DNA of 64,000 bases from Bradyrhizobium australiense (GCF_013114825.1 NZ_JAAVLX010000001.1:62001-126000), one strand, 5' to 3'; positions 36,527 to 45,150 are shown, numbered from the stretch's first letter. Notes: generated by a model not told the origin, from the sequence alone. Numbers and translations are program-made.

Positions 36527-36958
36527 ATGACCGATGGCAAGGCCGCTCCCAATCGCTGGAATACCGCGATCCTCTATGGATATATTGCAACCGGCAGCGT
36601 AGTCGGCGGTGTCGCCCGCTATCTTCTTTCGCTTGTCATTCAGTTCGGTACGGAATTTCCGTGGGCCACCCTTTTCGTCAACGTCACCGGCTCGTTCATC
36701 ATCGGATTCTACAGCACCTTCAGTGGCCCCGACGGACGGTTGTTCGCAAGCGCCCGACAACGGCAGTTCGTCATGACCGGATTTTGCGGGGGCTACACGA
36801 CTTTCTCAACCTTCAGCCTGGAAACATTCAGGCTGCTGCAAGCCGGCATGGTACAGACTGCGTATACAAATATCGCCATCTCGATCGCGACCTGGCTGGT
36901 GGCCGCGTGGCTGGGACATCTGCTGGCAAATCGACTCAATAGTTTGAAGAGGAGCTAA
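36527..36958 (+). CDS. crcB: fluoride channel CrcB/Fluc, subunit 2
   Basis: A 143-residue CrcB. The conserved elements are GSVVGGVARYLLSL, FPWATLFVNVTGSFIIGF and TGFCGGYTTFSTFSLETF; the last is closer to the consensus than in subunit 1. A GTG at 36512 is an alternative start. It follows the first crcB by 16 bases and ends two bases before the DUF190 gene, so the three form an operon. Unequal charge distribution between the two copies would be expected if they insert in opposite orientations. Confidence 0.95.
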   Translation: MTDGKAAPNRWNTAILYGYIATGSVVGGVARYLLSLVIQFGTEFPWATLFVNVTGSFIIGFYSTFSGPDGRLFASARQRQFVMTGFCGGYTTFSTFSLETFRLLQAGMVQTAYTNIAISIATWLVAAWLGHLLANRLNSLKRS

Positions 36959-36960
36959 CA

Positions 36961-37302
36961 ATGCAAATCCCAAAGCAAGCGCTGCTGCTCCGCATTTTCA
37001 TTGGTGAGGATGACAAATTCGGCGGATCACCATTGTACGAGGCCATCGTGCTCAAGGCACGCGAATCGCACCTCGCCGGAGCAACCGTCCTTCGCGGCCC
37101 GATGGGCTTCGGTGCATCCAGCCGACTTCATACCACGAAGATCCTGCGTCTTTCGGAAGATCTGCCTCTGGTGATTGAGATCGTCGACAGCGAGGATAAG
37201 ATCAATGCCTTCCTCCCAACGCTGGACGGTATGATGACCAGCGGCCTCATAACGCTGGAAAAAGTTCAGGTTCTTCAATACGGAGCCAAAGCGACGAGCT
37301 GA
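36961..37302 (+). CDS. DUF190 family (PII-like) protein
   Basis: A 113-residue DUF190 protein (LLLRIFIGEDDKFGGSPLYE, ATVLRGPMGFGASSRLHT, LSEDLPLVIEIVDSEDKI). DUF190 members fold like PII signalling proteins and are often encoded next to crcB. A strong ribosome site, GAGGAG, precedes the ATG. It might regulate the channel in response to a nucleotide or ion, but its biochemical role is not established. It is the last gene before the second fluoride riboswitch. Confidence 0.92.
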   Translation: MQIPKQALLLRIFIGEDDKFGGSPLYEAIVLKARESHLAGATVLRGPMGFGASSRLHTTKILRLSEDLPLVIEIVDSEDKINAFLPTLDGMMTSGLITLEKVQVLQYGAKATS

Positions 37303-37377
37303 TCGCATAGCGTTCGGCATTTGACCGGAAACTATTTGGCCTTGTCATTGTTTGCGCCAGAGGTAGCATCGTCATTT

Positions 37378-37453
37378 CAGGGGATGGAGTCCCCCCCAAA
37401 ATCGCCATTCCGGCTGATGACTCCTGCGAACGCGCCAACGCGCGAGCAGGAGT
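37378..37453 (+). promoter_or_regulatory. fluoride riboswitch (crcB motif) 2, translational type
   Basis: GGGGATGGAGTCCCC begins at 37380, and CGGCTGATGACTCCTGC spans 37411-37427. GGAGT (37386-37390) can form the family pseudoknot with ACTCC (37420-37424). The same ACTCCTGC is a perfect complement of GCAGGAGT (37446-37453), which contains the ribosome site of the following leader ORF; an inner CGCG stem closes the hairpin. The two pairings exclude each other, so fluoride-stabilised pseudoknot formation would free the ribosome site. The matches to the consensus are strong. Confidence 0.9.
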
Positions 37454-37458
37454 ATGTC

Positions 37459-37530
37459 ATGGTTGGACATCGGCCGGCTGCCGCCAATTCCGTAATCCGT
37501 CGAGCTCTTCGTCTGTGGAGGGCGTCATGA
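37459..37530 (+). CDS. 23-residue leader peptide behind fluoride riboswitch
   Basis: An ATG lies six bases behind AGGAG of riboswitch 2, ideal spacing. The 23-codon ORF (MVGHRPAAANSVIRRALRLW, then RAS) ends in TGA that overlaps the ATG of the antiporter gene as ATGA. This arrangement predicts that ribosomes loaded at the riboswitch-controlled site restart at the antiporter start, so the ORF serves translational coupling. The peptide has no recognisable domain. Another ATG at 37454 is too close to AGGAG. Confidence 0.6.
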   Translation: MVGHRPAAANSVIRRALRLWRAS

Positions 37531-38736
37531 CAAGCGTTTGGGCATTGGCCCCCTTATGGCTCGGCCTCGCGCTGGTCGCGAGCCTGTTGTCGATCTGGCT
37601 GAGGATATCGACCGCGCTTTCCGAAATCGTCGTGGGCACCATCGCCCAACTGGTAACTGGCGCGATGATCGGGCAGGCCGTGCTGGGCACCGACGAATCC
37701 TGGATCAAGTTTCTGTCAGGCATCGGTGCGATCGTGTTGACGTTTCTGGCGGGCGCCGAGCTCGATCCTGCCGTCTTCAAGTTGAAATGGAGAGAGGCTG
37801 CTGCCGTTGGCTTGGCAGTTTTTTCTTCCCGTTCATCGGTTGCGCTGCGGCCGCCCATCACATCCTTGGCTGCAGCCGATGCCGAGCTGGCTTGCCGGCG
37901 TTGCCATGTCGACCACCTCGGTAACCGTGGTCTACGCTGTCATGCTCGAGTTTGGCTTCAATCGAACGGAATATGGATAGACCGTTCTGGCCGCCTGCTT
38001 CGTTACCGATCTTGAGACCCTGGTGGCACTGGGACTGATCTTCGCGCCATTCCTGTTAAAGACTGTTATTTTTCTGACGACAGGGTCCATCGTATTCCTG
38101 GTGCTGCCATGGCTGACGCCGCGTTTTTTCAAGCTGTACGGAAATCGCCCTTCCGAACTCGAAACCAAGTTCCTGCTGCTTTGTCTGTTTGGAATGGGTG
38201 CGCTGGCTGCGTGGGCAGACAGTGAGGCGGTGTTGCCTGCCTATCTCATTGGCATGGTGCTGGCTGGAACCGTCGGGAAGGATCACGCGCTGATCCGGCG
38301 GCTGAGGACGCTGACGTTCGGCTTTCTAACGCCCTTCTACTTCATTCGGGCGGGATCTCTCGTCTCGATACCCTCCCTGATAGCAGCTCCGGCTGCTTTC
38401 CTTTTCTTCCTGGTGGTCAAGATCGGCACCAAGATCGTCGGTATCTCACCCGTCACGAAACTCTTCGCCGCACCGGATCGGGAGGCGATGTACACGACGC
38501 TGCTGATGTCGACCGGGCTGACCTTCGGCACGATTTCCGCCCTGTTCGGCCTTTCGCACGGCATTATCGATCAGGCGCAGTACTCGGTCCTGGTTGCGAC
38601 CGTGATCGGCAGTGCGGTCATCCCCACGTTAATCGCAAACGCATTCTATCTGCCACGACACCTGGTGCCCAGGTTCGGATCGGAAGAGGAGCAAGCAGCG
38701 GAGCGGCCGACGGCGCTGGCCGCTTCCGATCGGTAG
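37527..38736 (+). pseudogene. cation/proton antiporter (CPA2 type), frameshifted
   Basis: The start region encodes APLWLGLALVASLLSIWLRI and LTFLAGAELDPAVFKLKW of a Kef/NhaP-like antiporter. At a T6 run (37819-37824) the frame shifts to FFFPFIGCAAAAHHILG, near 37870 it shifts again to SWLAGVAMSTTSVTVVYAV, and an in-frame TAG (37978-37980) stands where Lys is usual. From 38023 the rest is intact: LIFAPFLLKTVIFL, LPAYLIGMVLAGTVG, STGLTFGTISALFGL. Fluoride riboswitches in several bacteria control antiporters of this kind. Two indels and a nonsense codon argue for a pseudogene. Confidence 0.82.
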
Positions 38737-38751
38737 CAGAAAGTATGGGCG

Positions 38752-39170
38752 ATGTTCAAAACGGTTCTGCATGCCGATGATGGATCGGACGCGGCGTTCA
38801 GGGCATTGGCCCTCGCAATCGCCGTGACACGGCAGAATGCTGGTTCGCTTCACCTCGTTTGCGTCGAAGAAATTCCGCCGATGCCGGAATACCTGGAAGA
38901 GATCAGGGAAGCAAAGGGGATCGCCGCACGCCGATTTCATCCGGTCGTGGAACGGGCTCGTCGTTTGGCGCAACAGGCGGGCTCGGGATGCATGTTCACG
39001 TCGTGAGCGGCCATCCGGTGCGGATGATTATGGACCTCGTTCCACAGATCGGCGCAGACCTGCTGGTGATCGGCGCTACCGGTCACTCGGCCCTGTATGA
39101 GCGAATGATCGGAAGCCGCGCCGATCGAATCGTTCAGATGGCAGCATGTCCGGTCCTGGTTATGAAATAA
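38752..39170 (+). pseudogene. universal stress protein (UspA family), frameshifted
   Basis: From ATG 38752: TVLHADDGSDAAFRALALA and LVCVEEIPPMPEYLEEI, typical UspA N-terminus. Near 38980 a one-base indel moves the reading to GMHVHVVSGHPVRMIMDLV and the ATP-binding end GATGHSALYERMIGSRAD, finishing at TAA 39168-39170. Both halves are otherwise well preserved and the nucleotide-binding G-2X-G-9X-G-S pattern is intact. UspA proteins often accompany ion antiporters. A single indel could be natural or a sequence error. Confidence 0.8.
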
Positions 39171-39375
39171 ATTGCGGCGAACTGCGGCGCGACCCTACGA
39201 CGAGGTCCAGATTACGGAGAGGGCGGAAAGCGGCACTCTTGATAAGATAGCCAAATCGGCCGATAGAGAAGGAAAATGCTTGAGCGATCCTGCGGTAAAC
39301 CCTCGCCCGTCAATTAGACGAGTTCACCACAGCGTGCGATTGCCGGGTGCGACAATCGGTCATACAAGTCCCGGC

Positions 39376-40809
39376 ATGAACTTCCCGACATCGAAGGCGA
39401 GCGCAGCGGCATCTCCTGCCACAGTCAATGAACCGGCGGCCAGGTCAGGCAAGCCGGCCGGCGGTTCCGAGTTCAGCGCGCTGGCGCAGGCATCGATCCT
39501 GATCGTCGATGACGAGCCCGGCATGCGCAATTTTCTCGTCCGCACGCTAGGGCCGAGCTGCAAGCATGTGGAAGAGGCCGCCGACACCGACGAAGCCTCG
39601 CGCAAGCTCGACAAGAGCCGGTTCGACGTCGTCATCCTCGACAACATTATGCCGGGCAAGAACGGCGTCGATTGGTTGGCCGAGCAGCGGGCCGTCGGGT
39701 TCTTCGCCGACGCCATCCTGATTACAGCCTATGCCGATCTCGATACCGCGATCCAGGCGCTACGCGCAGGTGCGGTCGACTTCGTGCTAAAGCCGTTCCG
39801 CTCGAACCAGATACTCAATGCGGTGGCGCGCTGCCTCGACCGCGTCCGGCTGCAGCGCGAGAATTACGTTTTGCGCTATGCGCTGCGCGCTTCATCCGAT
39901 CGCACCTTCTTGCGCGACAATCTGATCGGGGAGTCGCCGGCGGCCCGCAGCGTGCGGGAAACCATTGCCCGCGTTGCCCGCCTGCCGACATCGATCCTGC
40001 TCACCGGCGAATCCGGCACCGGCAAAGAAGTCGCCGCGCGCTCGATTCACTCCTTGTCGGACCGCGCAGACAAGCCCTTCGTCCCCGTCAATTGCGCGGC
40101 GATTCCGCCCGAGATGATCGAGGCCGAGTTGTTCGGGCACATCAAGGGTGCCTTCACCGGCGCGGACAGCGGTCGGGAGGGCCTGTTCCTTTATGCGCAT
40201 GGCGGCACGCTGTTCCTCGACGAAATCGGCGAATTGCCGCTACCGATGCAGAGCAAACTGCTCCGTGTTCTGGAGGACCGCCGTGTCCGTCCCGTCGGCT
40301 CCGAGCGTGAAGTGCCGGTCGATCTTCGCTTGATCTTTGCGACCAACGCTGATCTGCAGAAGGCAGTAGAGAAGGGACGGTTTCGCGCCGACCTCTATTA
40401 CCGCCTGAATGTTATGCAGATTCATCTGCCGCTATTGAAGGATCGCGGCGACGACGTGCAGGAGCTCGCCACCATCTTCATGAACAAGCTCTCGACGCAG
40501 CTCGGCATGCCGCCGGTACCGATCGATAGCGCCGTGCGGGCCGCACTGGCGAGTTACGACTGGCCTGGCAACGTGCGTGAGCTGCGCAATTTAATCGAGC
40601 GCACGTTGATCCTCGGCGCGTTTCCGGACGATTTCGCCGGGCCACGGAACGAGGGGCAGGTCGGCACCGCAGACAGTCTGGCAGACTTGGAGCGCCGGCA
40701 CATTCTTTCGGTGCTGAAGGAGACCTGCGGCAACCGCGAGGAAGCGGCGCGGCGGCTCGGCATCTCGCGCAAGACCATCGACCGCAAACTCGCGTTATGG
40801 AATGGCTGA
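39376..40809 (+). CDS. NtrC-family sigma-54-dependent response regulator
   Basis: A 477-residue regulator from ATG 39376; upstream in-frame starts, such as TTG 39279 with AAGGA, are possible. The receiver domain has phosphoacceptor D89 (VVILDNIMPG) and K in LKPFRS. The AAA+ domain carries Walker A GESGTGKE (211-218), the sigma-54 contact loop GAFTGA (258-263) and LFLDEIGELPL; the C-terminus holds a Fis-type helix-turn-helix (NREEAARRLGISRKTIDRKL). Its end overlaps the cognate kinase by eight bases. A sigma-54 promoter with tandem palindromes lies behind the kinase gene, a likely target. Confidence 0.94.
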   Translation: MNFPTSKASAAASPATVNEPAARSGKPAGGSEFSALAQASILIVDDEPGMRNFLVRTLGPSCKHVEEAADTDEASRKLDKSRFDVVILDNIMPGKNGVDWLAEQRAVGFFADAILITAYADLDTAIQALRAGAVDFVLKPFRSNQILNAVARCLDRVRLQRENYVLRYALRASSDRTFLRDNLIGESPAARSVRETIARVARLPTSILLTGESGTGKEVAARSIHSLSDRADKPFVPVNCAAIPPEMIEAELFGHIKGAFTGADSGREGLFLYAHGGTLFLDEIGELPLPMQSKLLRVLEDRRVRPVGSEREVPVDLRLIFATNADLQKAVEKGRFRADLYYRLNVMQIHLPLLKDRGDDVQELATIFMNKLSTQLGMPPVPIDSAVRAALASYDWPGNVRELRNLIERTLILGAFPDDFAGPRNEGQVGTADSLADLERRHILSVLKETCGNREEAARRLGISRKTIDRKLALWNG

Positions 40810-42826
40810 CCGGGCGGGCCGCATCGAGGGGCCGGTGCGCGGGCGCTCCGTCCGCTTCCGGCTGCTCGCCATTGCGCTGCTGCCGATGCTGGTCATCCTG
40901 CCGCTTCTGCTTGGCGTCGCCATCTATCGCTGGAACGCGCGGTTCGACGCTACGCTGATCTCCAAGGTGAACGGCGATCTCACCATCGCCCACCAATACC
41001 TCGCTCGCATTCTGGAAAAAACCGGCGTTCAGATCCGCGGGCTGAGCCTCTCGTTCCGCTTCCGCGAGGTCGAAGAGCGCGAAACGCTCGCCGCCGTGGA
41101 GACCTTGCTCGAACAGTCCCGCAAGGAGATGGGTCTCGACTTCCTCTATTTGATGGATGCCGGTGGAAAGGTTGTCGCCTCGTCACCCGCGCTTAAGGGC
41201 ATGCCAAGGGCCGACTGGCCGATCATCACATCGGCGCTATCAGGCGAATCCCCGTCGACGGGCATCGACATCTTCACCAACGACGAACTTGCGGCGATTT
41301 CGCCAGCGCTTGCCCAGCGCGCGGGTCTCGACCTGGTGCCGACCCCAAACGCGGCGCCGACCGATCGCAGCACGGAAACCCATGGCATGGTGGTGCATGC
41401 GGCCAGCCGCGCAACGGCGCCCGGAGGCGGGCCTGCCGCGCTGGTTGGCGGGATTCTGCTGAACCAGAATCTGGAATTCATCGATACCATCAACGACCTC
41501 GTCTATCGGGCGGCCAGCCTGCCCGAGGGCAGCCAGGGAACGGCAACGCTGTTTCTCGACGATGTGCGGATCTCGACCAATGTCCGCCTGTTCGAGGGAC
41601 GACGCGCGCTGGGAACGCGGGTGTCGGGGGCGGTGCGCTCTGCGGTGATGGGGGAGGGGCGCACCTGGCTGGACAGCGCCTTCGTCGTCAACGACTGGTA
41701 TATCTCGGCCTATGAGCCGCTCGTCGACACCTACGGCAAGCGCGTCGGCATGCTTTATGTAGGATTTCTGCAGAAGCCGTTCAACGACGCGAAGCTCGAG
41801 ACGCTCCTGATCATTGCGCTCGCGTTCATCGCGATCACGGCGGCAAGCGTGCCGATCTTCCTGCGCTGGGCGCAGTCGATCTTCATGCCGCTCGAACGCG
41901 TCACGGCGACGATCGGCGAAGTCGAGAGCGGTAATCTCTCCGCGCGGACCAAGTTGCCGGCATCGGGCGACGAGATCGGCCGGGTGGCGGTTCACCTCGA
42001 TACGCTGCTGGACCAGATTCAGGAGCGCGATCGCCAGTTGCGTGAGTGGAACGAGGAATTGAACACGCGGGTACGCGAGCGCACCCGCGACCTCGAATTT
42101 GCCAATCTGAAGCTCGAGGCGACTACCAAGCAGCTCATCATGTCCGAAAAGCTCGCCGCGATCGGCGAGATCACGGCCGGCGTGGCGCATGAGATCAACA
42201 ATCCCATCGCGGTGATGCAGGGCAATCTCGATGTCATCCGCAGCGTGATCGGCGCTGACGTCGAAAAAGCCAAGGTCGAGTTTCGCCTGGTTGACGAGCA
42301 GATCCATCGGATCAGCCAGATCGTCACCAAGCTCCTGCAGTTCGCCCGGCCGGAAGAATATGCCGGCTATGTCGAGCGGCATGCGCCCGGAAGCGTGGTG
42401 GCGGACTGCCTGCCGCTGGTGCAGCATCTCCTGAACAAGACCGAAATCGGGGTCGTGCGGGAAGATCGGGCGAGCCGTCTGGTCCTGATGAACCGCACCG
42501 AGCTGCAGCAGGTCGTGATCAACCTGATCGTCAACGCAATCCACGCCATGCCGGACGGTGGCAGCCTGACCCTTTGTTCATACGACGCTGACCGCGACGG
42601 CGTGCCTGGCATTGTCATCGAGGTGGCGGACACCGGGATCGGCATGGGCGCCGACGTCGTGGAAAAGGTCTTCGATCCCTTTTTTACAACGAAGCGCCGC
42701 GACGGCACCGGCCTTGGTCTCTCCATTAGTCAGACGCTGATCAAGCGCCAGCGTGGCCAGATTACAGTGGAAAGCCAAGTCGGCCGAGGGAGCACGTTCC
42801 GCGTTTGGCTTCCGGAGGCCAGCTAA
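40802..42826 (+). CDS. Cache-domain sensor histidine kinase
   Basis: A 674-residue kinase. Transmembrane helices at about residues 20-42 and 333-355 enclose a large periplasmic double-Cache-like domain (FLYLMDAGGKVVASSP, DVRISTNVRL, GMLYVGFLQKPF). HAMP, a coiled coil (about 400-445), the HisKA domain with H463 (GVAHEINNPIAVM) and the ATPase domain (IVNAIHAMPDGG, DTGIGMG, GTGLGLSIS) follow. Cache kinases paired with NtrC-type regulators usually sense small carboxylates. With an oxalate/formate-type transporter next door, such an acid is a reasonable guess for the signal. Confidence 0.93.
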   Translation: MADRAGRIEGPVRGRSVRFRLLAIALLPMLVILPLLLGVAIYRWNARFDATLISKVNGDLTIAHQYLARILEKTGVQIRGLSLSFRFREVEERETLAAVETLLEQSRKEMGLDFLYLMDAGGKVVASSPALKGMPRADWPIITSALSGESPSTGIDIFTNDELAAISPALAQRAGLDLVPTPNAAPTDRSTETHGMVVHAASRATAPGGGPAALVGGILLNQNLEFIDTINDLVYRAASLPEGSQGTATLFLDDVRISTNVRLFEGRRALGTRVSGAVRSAVMGEGRTWLDSAFVVNDWYISAYEPLVDTYGKRVGMLYVGFLQKPFNDAKLETLLIIALAFIAITAASVPIFLRWAQSIFMPLERVTATIGEVESGNLSARTKLPASGDEIGRVAVHLDTLLDQIQERDRQLREWNEELNTRVRERTRDLEFANLKLEATTKQLIMSEKLAAIGEITAGVAHEINNPIAVMQGNLDVIRSVIGADVEKAKVEFRLVDEQIHRISQIVTKLLQFARPEEYAGYVERHAPGSVVADCLPLVQHLLNKTEIGVVREDRASRLVLMNRTELQQVVINLIVNAIHAMPDGGSLTLCSYDADRDGVPGIVIEVADTGIGMGADVVEKVFDPFFTTKRRDGTGLGLSISQTLIKRQRGQITVESQVGRGSTFRVWLPEAS

Positions 42827-42839
42827 GCCCGATTGACTT

Positions 42840-42873
42840 GGACATTTTGTCCGGCAGGTCCGGACATTTTGTC
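42840..42873. promoter_or_regulatory. tandem palindromes, candidate NtrC-type activator sites
   Basis: GGACATTTTGTCC (42840-42852) is a palindrome (GGACA-TTT-TGTCC). A second near copy, GGACATTTTGTC, lies at 42862-42873. The centres are 22 bases apart, two helix turns, so dimers would bind the same face. They lie about 60-90 bases upstream of a sigma-54 -24 element, the normal place for an enhancer-binding protein. Confidence 0.65.
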
Positions 42874-42925
42874 TTGAGCAGCAGGAGAGTCATCCGCAAG
42901 TCATTGATTTCCGGCATCGTGCGAT

Positions 42926-42942
42926 TTGGCACATGGATTGCT
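42926..42942 (+). promoter_or_regulatory. sigma-54 promoter upstream of OxlT-like transporter
   Basis: TTGGCACATGGATTGCT matches the consensus TGGCAC-N5-TTGC(A/T). The invariant GG (42928-42929) and GC (42940-42941) are separated by ten bases as required. The transcription start would be near 42953, giving a leader of roughly 280 bases to the transporter ATG at 43234. Confidence 0.75.
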
Positions 42943-43233
42943 CACTCCTTTTCAACAAATTGAAAGGGAGGGCCAACGACCAGCGGCGCATAGTCGAATT
43001 GAGCTGTTGCCCGGGCAATCATGCCGGCAAAATCTCACCTCAATTGGCCGGCATTGCTGCGCGCATAGTCAAAAGCATCAGGGTGGATGTTCTCGAATGC
43101 GCGTGTCGATTCCGCGCGTTCCGGAATCGCATGGAACAGCAGGATGGGGCTGCTCCACTGCGTAGCTGAAGATGACGGATCGAAGACGGTAAAACAAACG
43201 CCCAGTTCAAGTGGGTTGCAGGGGAAAATAGCG

Positions 43234-44889
43234 ATGACAACAATCAGCAGCGCCGGGAGCATCCCCGGTGCAGGAACGGGATTCCTTGATAAAGAGCGCA
43301 CGATCGCGACCGCCGGCTTCAATCGCTGGTTGGTTCCACCGGCGGCGCTTTGCATTCATCTCTGCATCGGCATGGCCTATGGTTTCAGCGTGTTCTGGCT
43401 GCCTCTGTCGCGCGCGATCGGCGTGACCGCGCCGAAGGCCTGCCCCGACATGACCCTGGTGCAGGAATTGTTCACCACCACCTGCGACTGGAAGGTCGCC
43501 AGCATGGGCTGGATGTACACGCTGTTCTTCGTGCTGCTCGGCGTCTCCGCCGCGATCTGGGGCGGTTGGCTGGAGCGTGTCGGACCGCGCAAGGCGGGTT
43601 TTGTGTCGGCGCTGTGCTGGTGCGGTGGTCTGGTGCTCGGCGCGATCGGCATCATCACCCATCAATTGTGGCTGTTGTGGCTAGGCTCCGGCGTCATCGG
43701 AGGCATCGGGCTCGGTCTCGGCTACATCTCGCCGGTGTCGACGCTGGTAAAATGGTTTCCGGATCGCCGCGGCATGGCGACCGGCATGGCCATAATGGGT
43801 TTTGGCGGCGGCGCCATGATCGGCGCGCCGCTGGCGAACCTCTTGATGAACTATTTCAAGTCGCCGACCTCGGTCGGCGCCTGGGAAACTTTCATCGCCA
43901 TGGGCGCGATCTATTTCGTGTTCATGATGATCGGCGCCTTCCGCTATCGTATTCCGCCGGCGGGCTGGCGGCCCGAGGGCTGGACGCCGCCGGCCAAGGC
44001 CAATGCGATGATCTCGCAGAACCACGTCCACCTGAAGGACGCGCACAAGACGCCGCAGTTCTGGCTGATCTGGTGGGTGCTCTGCCTCAATGTCTCCGCC
44101 GGCATCGGCGTGATCGGTATGGCCTCGCCGATGTTGCAGGAAATCTTCGCCGGCAAGCTGATCGGCTTGCCCGACATCGGCTTCAACCAGCTTGACGCCA
44201 CGCAGAAGGCGACGATTGCGGGTATCGCGGCCGGCTTCGCCGGGCTGCTCTCGCTGTTCAACATCGGCGGCCGGTTCTTCTGGGCCTCGCTGTCGGACAA
44301 GATGGGCCGCAAGAACACCTATTATACGTTCTTCATCCTGGGCATCGTCCTCTACGCGCTGGCGCCGACCTTCGCCGCGATGGGCTCGAAGCTTCTGTTC
44401 GTGCTCGGCTTCGGCATCATCCTGTCGATGTATGGCGGCGGCTTCGCCACCGTGCCGGCCTATCTCGCCGACATGTTCGGCACGCAGTTCGTGGGTGCCA
44501 TTCATGGCCGTCTGCTGACGGCGTGGTCGACCGCGGGTATCATCGGCCCTGTCGTGGTGAACTATATCCGCGAGTTCCAGCTCGCGGCCGGCGTTCCGCG
44601 TGACCAGCTTTACAACACCACGATGTACATCCTGTGTGCGATGCTGATCGCCGGCCTGATCTGCAACTACCTGATCAAGCCGGTTGACGCGAAATGGCAC
44701 ATGAGCGATGCCGAGGTTGCCAAGCTGCAAGCGGCGACGGCGAGCGCGGGTCAATCGGGACCGTCAGGCTCCTATGGCATCGGGTTCGGCGGGCTCGACG
44801 CCAAGGCCGCGCTGTTCTGGGCTTTCGTCGGCATTCCGCTGGCCTGGGGCGTGTGGAAGACGCTGGAAAGCGCCGTCAAGATACTCTGA
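43234..44889 (+). CDS. MFS transporter, oxalate/formate antiporter (OxlT) type
   Basis: A 551-residue major facilitator protein with twelve predicted helices. Family traits are the start FNRWLVPPAALCIHLCIGMAYG... (segment near residues 30-55), an MTLVQELFTTTCDW insert in the first periplasmic region, GIGLGLGYISPVSTLVKWFPDRRG in the OxlT-typical helix 4-5 loop, and RFFWASLSDKMGRKNTYY in the central loop. ATG 43234 follows AGGGGA; an open-frame extension to 43087 is not needed. OxlT-like proteins exchange oxalate for formate. The sigma-54 promoter upstream and formate dehydrogenase downstream support a role in formate or oxalate movement. Confidence 0.88.
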   Translation: MTTISSAGSIPGAGTGFLDKERTIATAGFNRWLVPPAALCIHLCIGMAYGFSVFWLPLSRAIGVTAPKACPDMTLVQELFTTTCDWKVASMGWMYTLFFVLLGVSAAIWGGWLERVGPRKAGFVSALCWCGGLVLGAIGIITHQLWLLWLGSGVIGGIGLGLGYISPVSTLVKWFPDRRGMATGMAIMGFGGGAMIGAPLANLLMNYFKSPTSVGAWETFIAMGAIYFVFMMIGAFRYRIPPAGWRPEGWTPPAKANAMISQNHVHLKDAHKTPQFWLIWWVLCLNVSAGIGVIGMASPMLQEIFAGKLIGLPDIGFNQLDATQKATIAGIAAGFAGLLSLFNIGGRFFWASLSDKMGRKNTYYTFFILGIVLYALAPTFAAMGSKLLFVLGFGIILSMYGGGFATVPAYLADMFGTQFVGAIHGRLLTAWSTAGIIGPVVVNYIREFQLAAGVPRDQLYNTTMYILCAMLIAGLICNYLIKPVDAKWHMSDAEVAKLQAATASAGQSGPSGSYGIGFGGLDAKAALFWAFVGIPLAWGVWKTLESAVKIL

Positions 44890-44897
44890 TCATCCCA

Positions 44898-44924
44898 GCG
44901 TCGCGGGGCGAGCGTCCCGCGACG
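44898..44924 (+). terminator. strong hairpin after transporter gene
   Basis: GCGTCGCGGG and its complement CCCGCGACGC form a 10-base stem with a short loop, nine bases behind the stop codon. There is only a weak T-rich tail (CATTTCAT), so it may be a partial terminator or an mRNA-stabilising end. Confidence 0.55.
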
Positions 44925-45150
44925 CCATTTCATATGCGATGTTCCCTGCGATGTCGAACTCAAATCGAGCCATCGGAAATCTAGATCAATGCGCATTCGC
45001 AATCGCAGCATGAGACGGCTTTATTGATCTCCGGAGCAAATTCGCGTTCTCATCCAGCGATCAGGCAAAGCGCGCCAAATGTGGTGGCTCCAAGCGCCGA
45101 CAGGATCGAAAGCTCGCGGCCTGTGTTGCCTTAAATATCTGATAAACTTC

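Noticed and set aside
37454..37495. Alternative 13-residue ORF from the ATG at 37454 behind riboswitch 2
   Set aside because: The ATG is only one base from AGGAG, too close for initiation; the ATG at 37459 has ideal spacing and ATGA coupling.
41240..42544. 434-codon minus-strand open frame opposite the Cache kinase
   Set aside because: Antisense shadow of an intact histidine kinase.
43681..44754. 357-codon minus-strand open frame opposite the OxlT-like gene
   Set aside because: Arg/His-rich translation without domains, antisense to an intact membrane transporter.
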